Assembly (NCBI RefSeq): GCF_041538045.1
Contig: NZ_JBGOSE010000016.1
Span: 8,384-72,383, forward strand
DNA from: Aliiglaciecola sp041538045
GTDB lineage: Bacteria > Pseudomonadota > Gammaproteobacteria > Enterobacterales > Alteromonadaceae
DNA length: 64,000 nucleotides
Direction: 5' to 3'
A program made the position numbers and the translations under genes. The notes beneath the pieces are model-generated. The model made no database searches. It was given only the letters and a program-made list of their open reading frames with translations, and was not told the DNA's origin. Position 1 is the stretch's first letter, and every line of letters starts with the position of its first letter. Positions 52,897 to 61,304 of the stretch are shown piece after piece.

Positions 52897-52993
52897 CAAA
52901 GCCATCAAACAAAGGACACAAAACAGCAGGCTTGTGCTCCTTCGTCGCCAATTTTAGCCTGCTATTTTGTGCCGTTTACGGCAAGCGTTATAC
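52889..52993 (+). other. attC: attC site of cassette 2 (intact)
   Basis: From GCCTAACAAAGCC to core GTTATAC (52987-52993). The inner arms ACACAAAACAGCAGGCT and AGCCTGCTATTTTGTG pair almost perfectly. About 105 bp. This is the only complete attC in the array and shows the un-inserted form. Confidence 0.88.
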
Positions 52994-53019
52994 CTATAAA
53001 TAGTCGAATCGAGTATTAA

Positions 53020-53778
53020 ATGAATTTCTTAAAAGTAATATTATTATTAATCATATCTGTTAACTCGTATGCTGAAGATAAAAAAATTGAAAATATTTTC
53101 ACGTCAAACCATATTACTGGGTCAATATTAATTGAATCACTTGATGGTAAAGTGAAGTATCAATATAACGTAGATGATACAGAAAGCTTCGTACCAGCAT
53201 CTACTTTTAAAATTCCTAATACACTTATCTTTTTAGAAGAAGGTCTAATTAAAGATCAATTTGAGGTTATTAAATGGGATGGTAAAGAGCGTGAATATGC
53301 ATCATGGAATAAAGATCAGACACTTGAAAGTGCTTTCCAATATTCATGTGTATGGTGTTATCAACGTTATGCAAAACAAGTAGGCGATGAAAAATATCAC
53401 GACTATTTGCGCAGGTTTGATTATGGAAATTTTCTAACTGGTGATGATATAACTCGCTTTTGGTTAGATGGTGAATTAAGGCTCTCTGTTAAAGATCAAA
53501 TAAATTTTTTACGTAAAGTATATTCTGAAGAGCTACCTATACAAAAGGGGCATATTAGAACTCTCAAAAGAATAATGCTGTCAGAAGAGAATAAAAACTA
53601 CAACATTTGGTCAAAAACAGGGTGGTCTGGAAAAGATGGATGGTATGTCGGTTACCTAGTCTCAGGTAATGAAACATGGTTCTTTGCCAATCATATTGAA
53701 ATAAATAAAAATTCAGATTTAACTTTTCGCAAAAAACTTACAATGGAAACACTTAAGGAGTTAAGTATTATTAAATAG
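53020..53778 (+). CDS. Cassette 3: class D beta-lactamase (OXA-type)
   Basis: 252 aa with signal peptide (MNFLKVILLLIISVNSYA). All class D motifs are present: S-T-F-K at residues 61-64 (acylating Ser and carbamylated Lys), S-x-V at 109-111 (SCV), Y-G-N at 135-137, K-T-G at 199-201, plus the FWLDG Trp segment. It should hydrolyse beta-lactams in the periplasm; which ones cannot be read from the sequence. The S-x-V motif is flanked by Cys (SCVWC), unusual but non-catalytic. Carried as a cassette between two IS-interrupted attC sites. Confidence 0.9.
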   Translation: MNFLKVILLLIISVNSYAEDKKIENIFTSNHITGSILIESLDGKVKYQYNVDDTESFVPASTFKIPNTLIFLEEGLIKDQFEVIKWDGKEREYASWNKDQTLESAFQYSCVWCYQRYAKQVGDEKYHDYLRRFDYGNFLTGDDITRFWLDGELRLSVKDQINFLRKVYSEELPIQKGHIRTLKRIMLSEENKNYNIWSKTGWSGKDGWYVGYLVSGNETWFFANHIEINKNSDLTFRKKLTMETLKELSIIK

Positions 53779-53785
53779 CAATAGG

Positions 53786-53799
53786 TATAACAACACGCC
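53786..53799 (+). other. attC: attC of cassette 3, left end (interrupted)
   Basis: TATAACAACACGCC, identical to the left arm at 50562, followed at once by the second insertion sequence. The rest is at 55338-55426. Confidence 0.8.
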
Positions 53800-53818
53800 C
53801 TGAGGTGGACCGCAAGCG

Positions 53819-55087
53819 CTAAAGCCTGCTATCCACCGCAAATTTCAGCAACGGTGAGCCTTTACTTTTCAACGCTGTCAAATAGGACGATTCGTCATAT
53901 GCGGTCCTTGTTTTCCAACACCTAAATAGTATCCGTATCCACTTAAAAGCCAGTGACCTGATGATGGTGTTATGTGGCTTTCCTTTGGCTTCTTGTTGCC
54001 GGTAATACGCCTTTGCCCAAAACGAATAACGTACAGATAAACCCGCCCATTCAACAAACGTTTGCCGTAAAAACTTGGTACATGAATATCGCCAATGTAT
54101 CCATTCCTTTTTTCCGCTACGTTCCGTTACAGGCGCAATACCTGCGTATTTTTGTATTTCTTCAGGCGAATTATAACGGTCACGATTTGAGCCCATTGCC
54201 GCGAGTAAACGAGGGGCTATTTGTGGGCCTGCACCTGGCAAACTATCAAAAATAAATCGGTCATTATGCTGTTTGTAGAGCGTTTTAATCTCATCATCAA
54301 AGCGTTCAATGGAAAACATGAGCTGTTTAAGTTGGGGAATGAGGCACTCAATAAGAAGTAAGTTTGGCGCAATGACTGCTTCGTCATTGGTGAGTGCTTC
54401 GGCTTGTTTGATTTCATGGATACGTTTTTCATTTACCTCAGAATAACGTGAGTTATGCAGGTTAAAGAAATCAATAAACGACTGCTTTCTGGCTCTCTTT
54501 GCTTGTGCGAGTGATGGCCAACGTGAAATAAAATCGCAGAATATAATGGTATCCCTTTCTTTAAACCAATCAAGCACATGGGGATAATAATTCTTCAGTG
54601 TTGTGGTAATTCGATTGGTTAAATCAACGCGTTCTTGTACCAGCTTGCGACGATATTCAACTAATTGAGATAGCTTTCTAATCACTTCTGATTCGGGGGT
54701 AATGACCTTTAGTTTGTCCATGTGAAGTTTTAGAATTTCGGTCTGGATAGCGGCATCGGTAGGATCATCTTTTGCACCACTTTGCGTGAACGTTTCTCGA
54801 TATCTAGCCACACTTCTGGGGTTAATGGGAAATAAAACGATATGGTTAAACTTGCTCAATGCATAAATAAGTGGTCCTTTTTTAAGCTCACATGCAACGG
54901 CAACGAGCTGACCTTTATATCGCGCTCTTAAGTCGTTTGCCCAAGCGTTAATGTGCTTGGGCTGAGACGAAATGACACTAAAACATTGGCTATTTGTACG
55001 GCAATTTAGTTCACAAATGTCGTGTTTACGATCCGCCCAGTCGATACCGATGAGCGCTGCAAAATTAGAAACTTCAAAGGCTTTCAT
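53819..55087 (-). CDS. IS110-family DEDD transposase (copy 2)
   Basis: 422 aa from ATG 55087 (same AGGAGG-supported start as copy 1), protein identical to copy 1. DEDD N-terminal domain, coiled linker, Tnp20 C-terminal domain. The high identity of the copies indicates recent transposition. Confidence 0.93.
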   Translation of the reverse strand: MKAFEVSNFAALIGIDWADRKHDICELNCRTNSQCFSVISSQPKHINAWANDLRARYKGQLVAVACELKKGPLIYALSKFNHIVLFPINPRSVARYRETFTQSGAKDDPTDAAIQTEILKLHMDKLKVITPESEVIRKLSQLVEYRRKLVQERVDLTNRITTTLKNYYPHVLDWFKERDTIIFCDFISRWPSLAQAKRARKQSFIDFFNLHNSRYSEVNEKRIHEIKQAEALTNDEAVIAPNLLLIECLIPQLKQLMFSIERFDDEIKTLYKQHNDRFIFDSLPGAGPQIAPRLLAAMGSNRDRYNSPEEIQKYAGIAPVTERSGKKEWIHWRYSCTKFLRQTFVEWAGLSVRYSFWAKAYYRQQEAKGKPHNTIIRSLAFKWIRILFRCWKTRTAYDESSYLTALKSKGSPLLKFAVDSRL

Positions 55088-55337
55088 TATTGGCCTCCTA
55101 AGCGTAAAGTTAGAATTGGAATATGGTGGTAAATTTGTTTCTTCGCAGGTCTTATAGATAGTCGGTGCGACGACATTCCCTGAGTATGCGTAGTGAAACA
55201 AGTGACTTCTGTTGATTCGAAAGTCTTGTTATGAGCATCAAATGCTATCGCTCAAATATTCGTGATCAACAGAAGCATATTCCACCGATTAATGAGATAG
55301 GTAAACTGATTAATTAATGGAACGGTCAAACTATAAG
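55088..55337 (-). ncRNA. Candidate bridge/seeker RNA region in IS copy 2 leader
   Basis: Same 250-bp non-coding leader as copy 1, with the inverted repeat at 55206-55216 and 55265-55275. Both copies sit in the same attC position, consistent with RNA-guided target choice. Fold and expression are inferred only. Confidence 0.5.
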
Positions 55338-55426
55338 TTGCTTAAACGGACACGTAACAGTTGGCTGCGGCTCGTACCTCGCGCATTTTAGCCAACGTTA
55401 CTTAGCCGCTTAGCAAGGCGCTATGT
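55338..55426 (+). other. attC: attC of cassette 3, right part (interrupted)
   Basis: TTGCTTAAACGG... CCGCTTAGCAAGGCGCTATGT: the outer arm TTGCTTAAACGG pairs with CCGCTTAGCAAGG, and GTTGGCTG pairs with TAGCCAAC. The crossover heptamer reads GCTATGT (55420-55426), a departure from GTTRRRY, so this end may recombine poorly. Confidence 0.75.
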
Positions 55427-55441
55427 ACTGAGGGAATATCT

Positions 55442-55762
55442 TTGAGTAAAGTCGTAATCTTCGGAAATTCGGGCTCTGGTAAATCAACATTAGCAAAAGA
55501 GTTAGCGTTGAAAAATAACTTAGCTCACTTAGATCTTGATACTGTGGCATGGAAACTTATTTCCCCACCAGAGCGGTTATCTATTTCAGAATCCAGTAAA
55601 TCGATAAATGACTTTTTATCAACTAATGGTGGCTGGGTTATTGAGGGTTGTTATTCTGATTTATTAGCGCTTGTAACTCAGCAAGCAGATGAAGTCATTT
55701 TTCTAAATTTACCAGTCAATCTTTGTATCGAAAATGCTAAAAATCGACCGTGTGAACATTAA
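55442..55762 (+). pseudogene. Cassette 4: truncated P-loop NTPase of adenylate kinase type
   Basis: 106 aa from a TTG start. P-loop GNSGSGKST at residues ~8-16, then HLDLDTVAWK and GGWVIEGCYSDLL, as in the cassette-associated small AAA/shikimate-kinase-like proteins (usually ~170 aa). Those continue after NRPWEPHKY; here the frame ends NRPCEH-stop. The C-terminal third and the attC are missing. The array ends at this point and ordinary chromosome (folM) follows within 100 bp. Confidence 0.75.
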
Positions 55763-55864
55763 CTAGACACCCATTGTAAAAAACAAAATTAGACTTTGCC
55801 GTTAACTGCTTTAGGGGTTTTGTTGTTGTTACAAAGGGGGGGCTATATGCGCCTAGACAGGCTT

Positions 55865-56584
55865 CTATCTTAAATGCCTTCCACCATCGAGGTGTATGGT
55901 GCGTCCAGTGACGTAACGGCTTGCAAGCAGCCATTCAATGGTATTGATGGCTTCTTGAAATGAGCCTTCGGTTTGCATCAAGGATTTATTCCTAGCTTTT
56001 ATTTTATAACGATCATCATCATCTTCGTTAAACGCTAACAGGGCTGGAGCGATAGAGTTAACTTTAACCTTTGGGCTAAAGCGCTGGGCAAATGACAAGG
56101 TTAAATTTTCTAATGCCGCTTTGCTGGCAGCGTAGGCCACATGCTTTTTACTACCTTTAGATGCGACATAGTCACTTATATGAATGATGTCAGTAAATTG
56201 ATGGTCATTTTTAGGTGTAAGGAGTGACTTAAAGGCTAAGTTTAACTGGTAAGGGACTTCAGCATGGATGGTCATCATCTTAGAAAATATCTGATGATAA
56301 CTGGCAAAGTCTAAAACTTGGTTATCATCATGCCAATCTGATGCGTTGTGAATTAAGCAGTCTATGGCGTCATTGTTGCTGGTAACTGCAGCGATAAACG
56401 CCTGGGTTTGTTGTTGATCGTAAAAGTCTAGCTGGTACAACTGGGCTCCTTTTGCCTGCAAGTTGTTGATAGATTCTCGTTCGGTCCGATAAGTACCTAT
56501 CACCTTGTATTGCTTGTCCAAAAAGTGCTGGGCTAAACACAAGCCCAAGCGTTGCCCTACGCCAGTTATAACTACCGTTGGCAT
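55865..56584 (-). CDS. folM: Dihydromonapterin reductase FolM
   Basis: 239 aa short-chain dehydrogenase. NADPH-binding TGVGQRLGLCLAQHF at residue 7, HNASDW loop and the catalytic Tyr-Lys pair in YAASKAAL. It ends with the FolM-like RYVTGRTIHLDGGRHL. It reduces dihydromonapterin to tetrahydromonapterin, the pterin cofactor for phenylalanine hydroxylase in many gammaproteobacteria. It directly follows folE with no gap, last gene of the folX-folE-folM operon. Confidence 0.9.
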   Translation of the reverse strand: MPTVVITGVGQRLGLCLAQHFLDKQYKVIGTYRTERESINNLQAKGAQLYQLDFYDQQQTQAFIAAVTSNNDAIDCLIHNASDWHDDNQVLDFASYHQIFSKMMTIHAEVPYQLNLAFKSLLTPKNDHQFTDIIHISDYVASKGSKKHVAYAASKAALENLTLSFAQRFSPKVKVNSIAPALLAFNEDDDDRYKIKARNKSLMQTEGSFQEAINTIEWLLASRYVTGRTIHLDGGRHLR

Positions 56585-57277
56585 TTACTTTAAAAATTCT
56601 TGTCGGGTAATGGCGTTTTCTTTAAAACTGCCGCCAAGTGCTGTGGTTGTAGTATAAGAGTTTGTGTCCATTACGCCACGGGATTTAACGCAATAATGGG
56701 TAGCGTTGATTGATACTGCTACATTGTCGGTATGCAATAGCGTTTGTAGCGCCACTAAAATCTGTTGAGTTAGGCGTTCTTGTACTTGTGGGCGCTGGGC
56801 AAAAAATCGAACAATACGATTGATTTTTGATAAGCCAATAATGCTGTCGTTGGGAATATAAGCAACACGGGCTGTGCCATCAATAGTCACAAAGTGATGC
56901 TCACAGGTACTGGTTAAACTAATTTTGTCTACTTTAACCATTTCATCAAGATTCATCTTGTTCTCAATGGCTGTGACCTTAGGAAAGGTTTTGTAATCTA
57001 AGCCAGAAAAAATTTCGTTAACGTACATTTTGGCTAGCCGATGGGGAGTTTCGCACAGGCTGTCGTCAGTTAAATCTAAGCCCAGTGTGGTCACTATATC
57101 GGTAAAACTATCTTTAATTTTGGCGTATTTTTGTTTGTCGGTCAGTTTGTTGTCGACCATTGGGGTTTCTAAACCACGCTTAACCAATGCATTTCTGACA
57201 ATCAATGCTTCTTCGCTGATTTGGTTAGAGGATTCGTTTTCACTAGCAATGCTCAAAGTAGCTGTTGGTGATGTCAT
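56585..57277 (-). CDS. folE: GTP cyclohydrolase I
   Basis: 230 aa (E. coli 222). Zinc-dependent type I enzyme: TSTCEHHFVTIDGTARVAYIP (Cys and His ligands) and ATHYCVKSRGVMD with the second Cys. It converts GTP to 7,8-dihydroneopterin triphosphate, the entry to folate and monapterin. It lies between folX (2 bp) and folM (0 bp), so it is dedicated at least partly to tetrahydromonapterin synthesis. Confidence 0.95.
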   Translation of the reverse strand: MTSPTATLSIASENESSNQISEEALIVRNALVKRGLETPMVDNKLTDKQKYAKIKDSFTDIVTTLGLDLTDDSLCETPHRLAKMYVNEIFSGLDYKTFPKVTAIENKMNLDEMVKVDKISLTSTCEHHFVTIDGTARVAYIPNDSIIGLSKINRIVRFFAQRPQVQERLTQQILVALQTLLHTDNVAVSINATHYCVKSRGVMDTNSYTTTTALGGSFKENAITRQEFLK

Positions 57278-57279
57278 GA

Positions 57280-57720
57280 TTATTTCTCCTGTGGACTGTC
57301 GCTGTGAATATCGAGTGACAAAGATACCGAATCTGCAAAGCGCAGTGCATGAGGTTTATCTATTTTGACTTTAGCATAGACCACGTCTTGGTGTTCATTA
57401 CAAATATTGAGTACATCTGCAACTAGCTTTTCGAGCAATAAAAAGCGTCCAGACTCTACATGTTTGATAATGGCTTTGGTGATGGTTTTGTAATTGAGGG
57501 CATCGCTTACCTGATCTTCCAAACATCCACTATTAAGAGGATAGTGAATTTCAGCATTAATCACTATGTCTTGTTGTTTATTCTTCTCTTCGTCATTAAA
57601 CCCAATATAGGTTCTGAGCCTTAGATTGGTTATTTCGATAATGGCGTTCATCTTAGTGGACGAGCCCTCAGACAACTGATGCATTGAGTTATCTGTTAAA
57701 GCGAAAGCAGGAGCATTCAT
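57280..57720 (-). CDS. folX: Dihydroneopterin triphosphate 2'-epimerase FolX
   Basis: 146 aa from ATG 57720, with AAGAGA upstream; an in-frame GTG at 57735 and an internal ATG (MNAIIEI) are alternatives. The body (IIEITNLRLRTYIGFNDEEKNKQQDIVINAEIHYP, KTITKAIIKHVESGRFLLLEKL, KVKIDKPHALRFADSVSLSLD) matches FolX. It differs from FolB. It epimerises dihydroneopterin triphosphate on the monapterin route. First gene of the operon. The N-terminal ~25 residues are longer than in E. coli. Confidence 0.9.
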   Translation of the reverse strand: MNAPAFALTDNSMHQLSEGSSTKMNAIIEITNLRLRTYIGFNDEEKNKQQDIVINAEIHYPLNSGCLEDQVSDALNYKTITKAIIKHVESGRFLLLEKLVADVLNICNEHQDVVYAKVKIDKPHALRFADSVSLSLDIHSDSPQEK

Positions 57721-57735
57721 TGCACATCTCTTCAC

Positions 57736-58190
57736 TGTTTTAGTATTGTTCTAAATGTACGCCCTTAATTTGATTTTGGTTCATTTTAAGAGCAACTGGA
57801 TTTTGTAGGATCATACTTACTTAATATTGGTTTTAAATACAAAATTTTGATTTTTGTGCAATAACCGCAAATAAAAGCCAGTAATTGTCACTAAACAGGT
57901 AAATTTTGTAATGGATTTAGAAAGGGGTTATAAACGAATAATCCAATGCCTGGTTATTTATAGTTTTGATGAGCGCTTTTCCAAGCAAGCTTGTTCACTT
58001 AGGCCTAAGAAGCGAAGTGGGTAGAGTTCAAAATGTTGTTATCTTTAGGTATTTATTGATAATGATACCTAGCTAAATAATAAGCATTATTGACTTTGTG
58101 TGTTTCGGGAATACTTGTTTATGTTTGGTTTCAAAACGCTTTAAATTGCCTAAATTAAAGGGCTATATTTTCCAGTATTGAGATATATTT
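57736..58190. other. Spacer between folX and an unknown gene
   Basis: AT-rich spacer carrying the folX promoter. No ORF or repeat that I can support. Confidence 0.5.
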
Positions 58191-58511
58191 ATGACCGACA
58201 TAACTAACATTATCCTCATAACATCCATGGACGATGGCGCTTGGGCCAATAGTGACCATGGAAATGCCGATATTTTGTATGAATATTTGCGCACCAACTA
58301 TCGTGGAGAGTCCTTAACCAAAGTTGATCACCATGGAGGCGGAAACAAAGGAATGACCTGCGATATATTCATGGCCGGCATTGATTATCTTGATAAAGAC
58401 AAGCTTATTGAGAAGTTCAACAGTATTCAATGGGATAGGCCCAAGAAAGTGCAGTTATTAATTAAGGGAAGAAAAGATGATGTCTTTTCTGTCTACCGCC
58501 CCAAAAAATAA
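58191..58511 (+). CDS. Small soluble protein, unknown function
   Basis: 106 aa, no signal peptide or membrane segment. The N-terminal half has SMDDGAWANSDHGNADILYEYL and a KVDHHGGGNKGMTCDIFMAG loop rich in His, Gly and Asp. The C-terminal third is basic (KKVQLLIKGRKDD). I do not recognise a family. There is no strong ribosome site (ATATTT before ATG), so expression is uncertain, but codon use looks native. Hairpin GAAGACG/CGTCTTC lies at 58529-58551. Confidence 0.5.
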   Translation: MTDITNIILITSMDDGAWANSDHGNADILYEYLRTNYRGESLTKVDHHGGGNKGMTCDIFMAGIDYLDKDKLIEKFNSIQWDRPKKVQLLIKGRKDDVFSVYRPKK

Positions 58512-58911
58512 CCGGCTCTGGAGCGTGGGAAGACGGAGGCATTTCGTCTTCTATGGGCGTTAAAACGCTTAACCCTTTGTTTTACCACTGTTATATCAAA
58601 AATCAGGTATAGGCATGTTTGTCGTAAGTTGTCATTTTTCAGTGCTGTAGACTAGTCTTGAATAGGCATTTTAGTCGATGCTGTTGTGCTTACGGCTTGT
58701 GCTGGTTGTACTTTGAATTAGTTGTACTTTGGGTTAGTTTTAGTTTGTGCAGGTTACGGTGCAACTACACAAAGTGTGGATCTTAGGCTGTTAAAAAATG
58801 GTTGTTAAAAAGGACATGCACCTCCCCCTGTTTAGAAAGCACCTCATAAATAATTTAAAGAGGCTAAGATGGCTAAATAAATACAACTAAAAAATTAAAA
58901 GGAATAGGAAA
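58512..58911. other. Spacer before the RidA-family gene, with a short direct repeat
   Basis: No ORF. A 16-bp imperfect tandem repeat (TTGTACTTTGAATTAG / TTGTACTTTGGGTTAG, 58706-58737) is the only structure noticed besides the hairpin at 58529. Confidence 0.5.
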
Positions 58912-59304
58912 ATGGCTCTAGAAAAGAAAACATTTAGATCTGGACCCTTTGCTGATTTTATCGCCCAAGGAGTGCAAGTAGGCAACATACTTTATATGTC
59001 AGGACAAATTGGAATGGACGAAGAAGGCAATGTGGCTGACGGGGTATTAGCGCAAGTTGAATTGGCGTATGAGAATTTGAAATTAGTTTTGGCTGAGTTT
59101 GGGGCAACCATTGAGAATGTAGTGGATGAAACCTACTTTGTTACTGATGTTGAAGAGTTAATGATTAACGCCGAAGTTGTCTATACTGCAAGGGAAAAAG
59201 CGTACGGTGGCACTCCAGAGGTATCTCAGACAGTAATACAAGTTGCAGCCCTGGTTGATCCAAGGCTCAAATTAGAAATTAAGTGCAGCGCTCACCTCAA
59301 CTAG
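58912..59304 (+). CDS. RidA/YjgF-family protein
   Basis: 130 aa with AGGAATAGGA upstream. Family features: GPFADFIAQGVQVGNILYMSGQIGMDEEGNV, a QVELAYENLKLVLAEFGAT helix and DPRLKLEI with the Arg needed for imine hydrolysis in RidA. RidA enzymes deaminate reactive 2-aminoacrylate. The family also has non-RidA subgroups; the conserved Arg supports an imine deaminase-type activity. Stands alone, facing the dihydroorotase gene. Confidence 0.88.
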   Translation: MALEKKTFRSGPFADFIAQGVQVGNILYMSGQIGMDEEGNVADGVLAQVELAYENLKLVLAEFGATIENVVDETYFVTDVEELMINAEVVYTAREKAYGGTPEVSQTVIQVAALVDPRLKLEIKCSAHLN

Positions 59305-59405
59305 ACTTACTAAAGTGCTTTTGTCGTCAAATAAGTATTAAAGTTTGATTCCATTAGCACTACTTTGAATTCTTAAGGAAATCAAAAACAAAGACTCGTG
59401 GAGGT

Positions 59406-60749
59406 TTAGCTTCGAGGGTTAAACACCAGTCGTTGTGATGCTTTTGGAGTGTCGATTATATTCTTTCCGTCGAACACTTGTTGTCCATTCACCCATGTAC
59501 CTTCAATGCTAGAGGTAAATTGGTGGCCATTAAAGGGAGTCCATTTACATAAATAACGGCAATTCTCATGGGTCACTTTGGTTGGTTTTTGTAAATCGAC
59601 CAAGATGAAGTCGGCAAAGTAGCCCTCTTTAATGTAACCACGTTGTTCGATGGCATAGCGCTTAGCTGGGTTGTGGGCGGTCTTTTCAACCACTTGTTCC
59701 AAGGTTAAACGCTGGTGATGGACGTGGTCGAATAGGCTTAATAAGGCATGCTCAACTAGGGGTAAGCCTGCGGGTGCCTGGTTGTAATCAACTTGCTTTT
59801 CTTGCCACGTGTGTGGGGCATGATCAGTGGCGATAATATCGATTTGGTTGGAGCGCAGGGCTTGCATGATGGCATCGCGGTCACTGGCTTTTTTTATCGC
59901 AGGGTTACATTTAATTTGGTTTCCAAGTTTGGCGTAATCGTCTTGGCTAAACCATAGGTGATGCACACAGGCCTCGGCAGTTATGGTTTTGCTTTCCACA
60001 GGTCCAGATTCAAACAGGCTGAGTTCTTTGGCGGTGGTAATGTGCAGCACGTGTAGGTTGCTGTTATATTTTTTAGCTAGGGAGACAGCGTAAGAGGATG
60101 AGGCATAACAGGCTTCCTCATCTCTGATGATGGGGTGGTCATTAATCGTTGGAACATGGCCATGTGCGGTAACTTTTTTAAGGTTTTGCGCAATAACAGC
60201 CCCGCTTTCACAATGGGTGACAATTAAGGTTGGGCTGTCACGAAAAATCCCATCTAAGGCATCTGGATGTTCTACTAATAAGTCACCCGTTGATGCGCCC
60301 ATAAACACTTTAACGCCGCAGTGTTTTTTTGGGTCTAGCTTTTTTATTTCATCAATATTGTCTTCCGTTGCGCCAAGGTAAAACGAGTAGTTTGCCAATG
60401 AATTTTGTTGTGCTATATCAAACTTTTCCTCTAGAGCGGCTATGGTCGTTGTTGCGGGGTTAACGTTAGGCATTTCCATAAAGCTGGTGATCCCACCGGC
60501 AACGGCTGCGCGGGATTCACTGGCGATATTGCCCTTATGGGTTAAGCCTGGTTCACGAAAATGAACTTGGTCGTCTATCATGCCGGGTAACAAAAACTTG
60601 CCGCTGGCATCAATGACGGTATCTAGTGACGTAGCAGTAATATGGGTATTGATGCACTCAAACTTCTCACCAGTGACTCTGACATCACCTTCAAATATCT
60701 TCCCGTCTGTGACTATTTTGGCGTTTTTTACGAGAATTGACTGGCTCAT
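59406..60749 (-). CDS. pyrC: Dihydroorotase, PyrC2/PyrQ-like paralogue
   Basis: 447 aa amidohydrolase. Metal-site pieces seen: DDQVHFREPG at residue ~58 (normally D-x-H-x-H; the first His is Gln here), VTHCESG, HVLHITTAKE, and the catalytic Asp in ATDHAPHTWQEK. It closes or opens the dihydroorotate ring in pyrimidine synthesis. The start overlaps the hisI stop by 4 bp, and hisI sits behind a COG0523 GTPase gene with a Zur-like operator. The trio is a known zinc-limitation set, so it is likely a second, zinc-sparing copy. Confidence 0.85.
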   Translation of the reverse strand: MSQSILVKNAKIVTDGKIFEGDVRVTGEKFECINTHITATSLDTVIDASGKFLLPGMIDDQVHFREPGLTHKGNIASESRAAVAGGITSFMEMPNVNPATTTIAALEEKFDIAQQNSLANYSFYLGATEDNIDEIKKLDPKKHCGVKVFMGASTGDLLVEHPDALDGIFRDSPTLIVTHCESGAVIAQNLKKVTAHGHVPTINDHPIIRDEEACYASSSYAVSLAKKYNSNLHVLHITTAKELSLFESGPVESKTITAEACVHHLWFSQDDYAKLGNQIKCNPAIKKASDRDAIMQALRSNQIDIIATDHAPHTWQEKQVDYNQAPAGLPLVEHALLSLFDHVHHQRLTLEQVVEKTAHNPAKRYAIEQRGYIKEGYFADFILVDLQKPTKVTHENCRYLCKWTPFNGHQFTSSIEGTWVNGQQVFDGKNIIDTPKASQRLVFNPRS

Positions 60750-61168
60750 ACTAATGCGTCTCCTAAGATGGTTACCTGAGCTTGTTCAAAATTAACATTG
60801 AGATAAAAACAGCCAGGGCGGCCCGTGTGACAAGCCGCACCTACTTGGTCTATTTGGCATAAAATAACATCGCCATCACAATCAAATGCCATTGATTTGA
60901 CCGTTTGAGTGTGGCCGCTAGTTTCACCTTTTATCCATAGTTGATTGCGGCTGCGAGACCAATAGGTCATGCGCTTGGTGTCAATGGTTTTTATCAGTGA
61001 GGCTTTGTTCATCCATGCGAACATTAAGATGTCTTTGCTGGTGGCATCTTGGGCGATAACTGGGATTAGTCCTTGTTCGTTAAAAGCCAAGTGTTCAATG
61101 ATCTCTGACAGCTTAATTGAGGTTTTATCGGGTAAATTTTCAAGCTGCTGAAAGTATTCACGTTGCAT
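60746..61168 (-). CDS. hisI: Phosphoribosyl-AMP cyclohydrolase
   Basis: 140 aa, the stand-alone PRA-CH type rather than the HisIE fusion. WSRSRNQLWIKGETSGHTQ and DCDGD (Mg2+ Asp residues) with Cys ligands in DCDGD, GAACHTG and RPGCFY. It opens the purine ring of PR-AMP in histidine synthesis. Not next to other his genes. It overlaps the dihydroorotase by 4 bp and probably belongs to the low-zinc response; all three Cys ligands are nevertheless present. Confidence 0.88.
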   Translation of the reverse strand: MQREYFQQLENLPDKTSIKLSEIIEHLAFNEQGLIPVIAQDATSKDILMFAWMNKASLIKTIDTKRMTYWSRSRNQLWIKGETSGHTQTVKSMAFDCDGDVILCQIDQVGAACHTGRPGCFYLNVNFEQAQVTILGDALV

Positions 61169-61304
61169 GGTTGTTGACTCTTTTTAGTCTGTTTAATGAT
61201 TTTTTGAACATTCGATGTCGATAAATTCGAGAGAGAGTAATCCGTTTTTTTACTCGCTAGAATGGCAGTTCGGCGATGAACTCATGCATCACCTATACGC
61301 TTTA

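Larger units (their letters stand above)
53800..55337 (-). mobile_element. IS110-family insertion sequence, copy 2, inserted in attC
   Basis: 1538 bp, same length and, as far as I compared, same sequence as copy 1. It is inserted at the equivalent point (after CGCC) of the cassette 3 attC in the same orientation. The two copies form direct repeats flanking cassettes 2 and 3, so homologous recombination could delete 3224 bp. Confidence 0.92.
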
